Assembly (NCBI GenBank): GCA_934133115.1
Contig: CAKPAV010000058.1
Span: forward strand, 1 to 8,610
Source of the DNA: an uncultured Bacilli bacterium
Lineage (GTDB): Bacteria > Bacillota_I > Bacilli_A > RFN20 > CAG-826
Direction of reading: 5' to 3'
Length of the DNA: 8,610 nt
The notes beneath the pieces were generated by a model. That model worked only from the letters and a program-made list of their open reading frames with translations. It did not search any database and was not told the origin of the DNA. The translations under genes and the position numbers were made by a program. Of the stretch, positions 7,378-8,610 are shown in pieces. Every line of letters begins with the position of its first letter. The first letter of the stretch is position 1.

Positions 7378-8610
7378 CTAAAATCCAAAGGTGGTTTCAA
7401 ATATATATGCGCCTTTTGTTCCACCGAAATTCAAGCCTAATACATATGTTTTGCTACCATTAACAATGATATTTTGTACATTATAAGAAGTGTCAGAAAC
7501 CCATTTTGATTCGACGCTACCACTAAATTTAACGTTGTTTCTTATAACATTGCCGTTCCAATCTAGTACATTTATTTCCGCACCCGCTAATCCATCTTTT
7601 TTAGCAATACTATAAATGTATTTGTCTGTAGAAGAAAGGCTTTCAATTGCAGTAACAAAGGAACTAAATTTTAACTTAGCAATCCAAGTCGCTTTTTTCC
7701 CATTTTCGGCAAAATACAAATTGTAGTATCCATCTAAAATTGCGAATTTATTTAATTTTTCGTTATATTGAATAGAAAGTAAATTGTTTGCTGTATTACC
7801 AAAATCAATATTTAATTTGCTTTCAACTACATTTAATTCTTTATCTAATGCTAATAAGCCATCTTTTTTAACTACATAAATTGTATCATTTACTATAAAT
7901 AGACTTCCTGGATCTTTACCCCAAGATGAATTTGCCCCAAGTACAAGGACATCAGAATACTTAATAACTTTGTTTGCTGCTAAATCATATTTTGCAATTA
8001 TAGTGTTTTTTGCGCCATTATTATTTAAAGGTAAGTAAAGATAATTACCATCAATTGCCGCTCCTCTTAATGAAAAGAATTCCATGTCTTTATCTTCTAC
8101 TTTAATTTTTTCCATAATCTGTGCTTCATTTAATTGTTTATAATTAGCAACAACTACATCTTCTTCTGATTTATTTGCTAAGTTCATATATTCAACAGCT
8201 TCATCAAAAGTATATTTAGATTCAATACTGCTAGTTTGTTTAAATAATAATTCATAAATAAAGAGTCCTTCGTTATTAAATCTTGAAAGTGAAATATAAT
8301 AATGATTGTTATGAATTATCATTCCTTGAATATTTACATTTGATGTAAATTTTTCATTCGCAGCATTAGTAATAACTTTAGTAACATAATTACCATTCCA
8401 GTCATAAACATAAATACATGCTTGAGTTACATTATCTTGTCCACCAATAACATAAATATATTCATCATCGGATGTTATGTCATTAAATGCATAGTTTGCA
8501 TCTAACTTTACCGAGTAAGAAGTACTATCAACAGTAATGTTTCCAGCGTTTTCATTAGCGAAATATATTTTTTTATCTCTTGTAGCGATGACAAATTTAT
8601 TTAATTTTGC
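7378..8610 (-). CDS. 3' part of a large surface protein with two propeller-like modules, cut by the window edge
   Basis: The frame is open from the right edge (8610) to TAG at 7378-7380, giving 410 visible residues. The internal ATG at 8322 is not the start, because 96 further codons upstream stay open and encode the same repeat pattern. The visible part holds the end of one module (residues about 1-124) and one complete module (about 179-410), joined by an acidic, helical-looking linker with SKYTFDEAVEYMNLANKSEED. Each module carries a DWNG turn (residues 70-73 and 350-353) and ends in a VNIQG or NVQNI unit followed by a Y-I/F-E strand. Both modules are homologous to the pair closing the 1047-residue protein, so the missing N-terminus may also have an anchor and Ig- or CBM-like domains; that is inference. 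There is no catalytic motif. It is the first visible gene of the operon, 23 nt before the GH3 gene. Its function is unknown, with a surface binding role likely. Confidence 0.85.
   Translation of the reverse strand, partial: AKLNKFVIATRDKKIYFANENAGNITVDSTSYSVKLDANYAFNDITSDDEYIYVIGGQDNVTQACIYVYDWNGNYVTKVITNAANEKFTSNVNIQGMIIHNNHYYISLSRFNNEGLFIYELLFKQTSSIESKYTFDEAVEYMNLANKSEEDVVVANYKQLNEAQIMEKIKVEDKDMEFFSLRGAAIDGNYLYLPLNNNGAKNTIIAKYDLAANKVIKYSDVLVLGANSSWGKDPGSLFIVNDTIYVVKKDGLLALDKELNVVESKLNIDFGNTANNLLSIQYNEKLNKFAILDGYYNLYFAENGKKATWIAKLKFSSFVTAIESLSSTDKYIYSIAKKDGLAGAEINVLDWNGNVIRNNVKFSGSVESKWVSDTSYNVQNIIVNGSKTYVLGLNFGGTKGAYIFETTFGF
7381..8076 (-). repeat. Propeller-like module D, last copy in the upstream protein
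   Basis: A full-length copy of the shared module: IDGNYLYLPL, AKYDLAANKVIKYSDVL, NSSWGKDPGSLF, YNEKLNKFAILDGYYNLYF, STDKYIYSIA, INVLDWNGN, YNVQNIIVNGSKTYVLG and GGTKGAYIFE. It is closest in layout to module B of the downstream protein (SSW, YN[IV]QN and GG[NT]KG all shared). The opening GGCSDG of modules A and B is replaced by RGAAIDG, which lacks the cysteine. Confidence 0.7.
8239..8610 (-). repeat. Propeller-like module C, C-terminal half visible
   Basis: The visible half reads KLNKFVIATRDKKIYFANE, then FNDITSDDEYIYVIGG, IYVYDWNGN, VNIQGMIIHNNHYYISLS and EGLFIYELLF. It matches the second half of modules A, B and D. The first half lies beyond the window. Confidence 0.65.

Noticed and set aside
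1..8610. CRISPR arrays, tRNA or rRNA genes, insertion sequences, integrase or attachment sites
   Set aside because: Reading both strands, I saw no regularly spaced direct repeats, no cloverleaf-like or rRNA-like segments, no transposase motifs and no terminal inverted repeats.

Overview
The window is AT-rich (roughly one third G+C by eye). Every gene I can support lies on the minus strand, so transcription runs from the right edge to the left. The standard code fits: Trp is TGG throughout and the visible stops are TAA or TAG. Strong AGGAG-type ribosome sites, short intergenic gaps and a Lys/Asn/Ile-rich proteome suggest a low-GC Bacillota or Mollicutes-like relative, perhaps from a gut community. 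That placement is an inference, because no marker gene is present.

Layout in transcription order. (1) 7378-8610 is the 3' part of a large protein that runs off the right edge. It ends in two copies of a ~230-residue propeller-like module. (2) 4334-7354 is a membrane-anchored glycoside hydrolase family 3 enzyme with its two catalytic domains in reversed order (GH3_C, then FnIII, then GH3_N) and a transmembrane helix at each end. (3) 1198-4341 is a 1047-residue membrane-anchored protein with three Ig-like domains, a carbohydrate-binding-module-like beta-sandwich, and two more copies of the propeller-like module. The gaps are 23 nt between (1) and (2) and an 8-nt overlap between (2) and (3), and a clear intrinsic terminator follows (3) at 1156-1190. 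They therefore form the end of one operon. (4) 293-1099 encodes a Cof-type HAD phosphatase. (5) A weaker hairpin plus U-tract follows it at 122-165. (6) At the left edge, 1-89 is the start of another gene, encoding an N-terminal membrane helix.

The most interesting reading is a cell-surface glycan-handling unit. A double-anchored GH3 enzyme is made together with two proteins that both end in the same pair of propeller-like modules. At least one of these also carries Ig-like spacers and a sugar-binding-like domain. No transporter, SusC/D pair, dockerin, LPXTG signal or SLH domain is visible, so capture and cleavage would take place on membrane-tethered proteins. The substrate cannot be read from the sequence.
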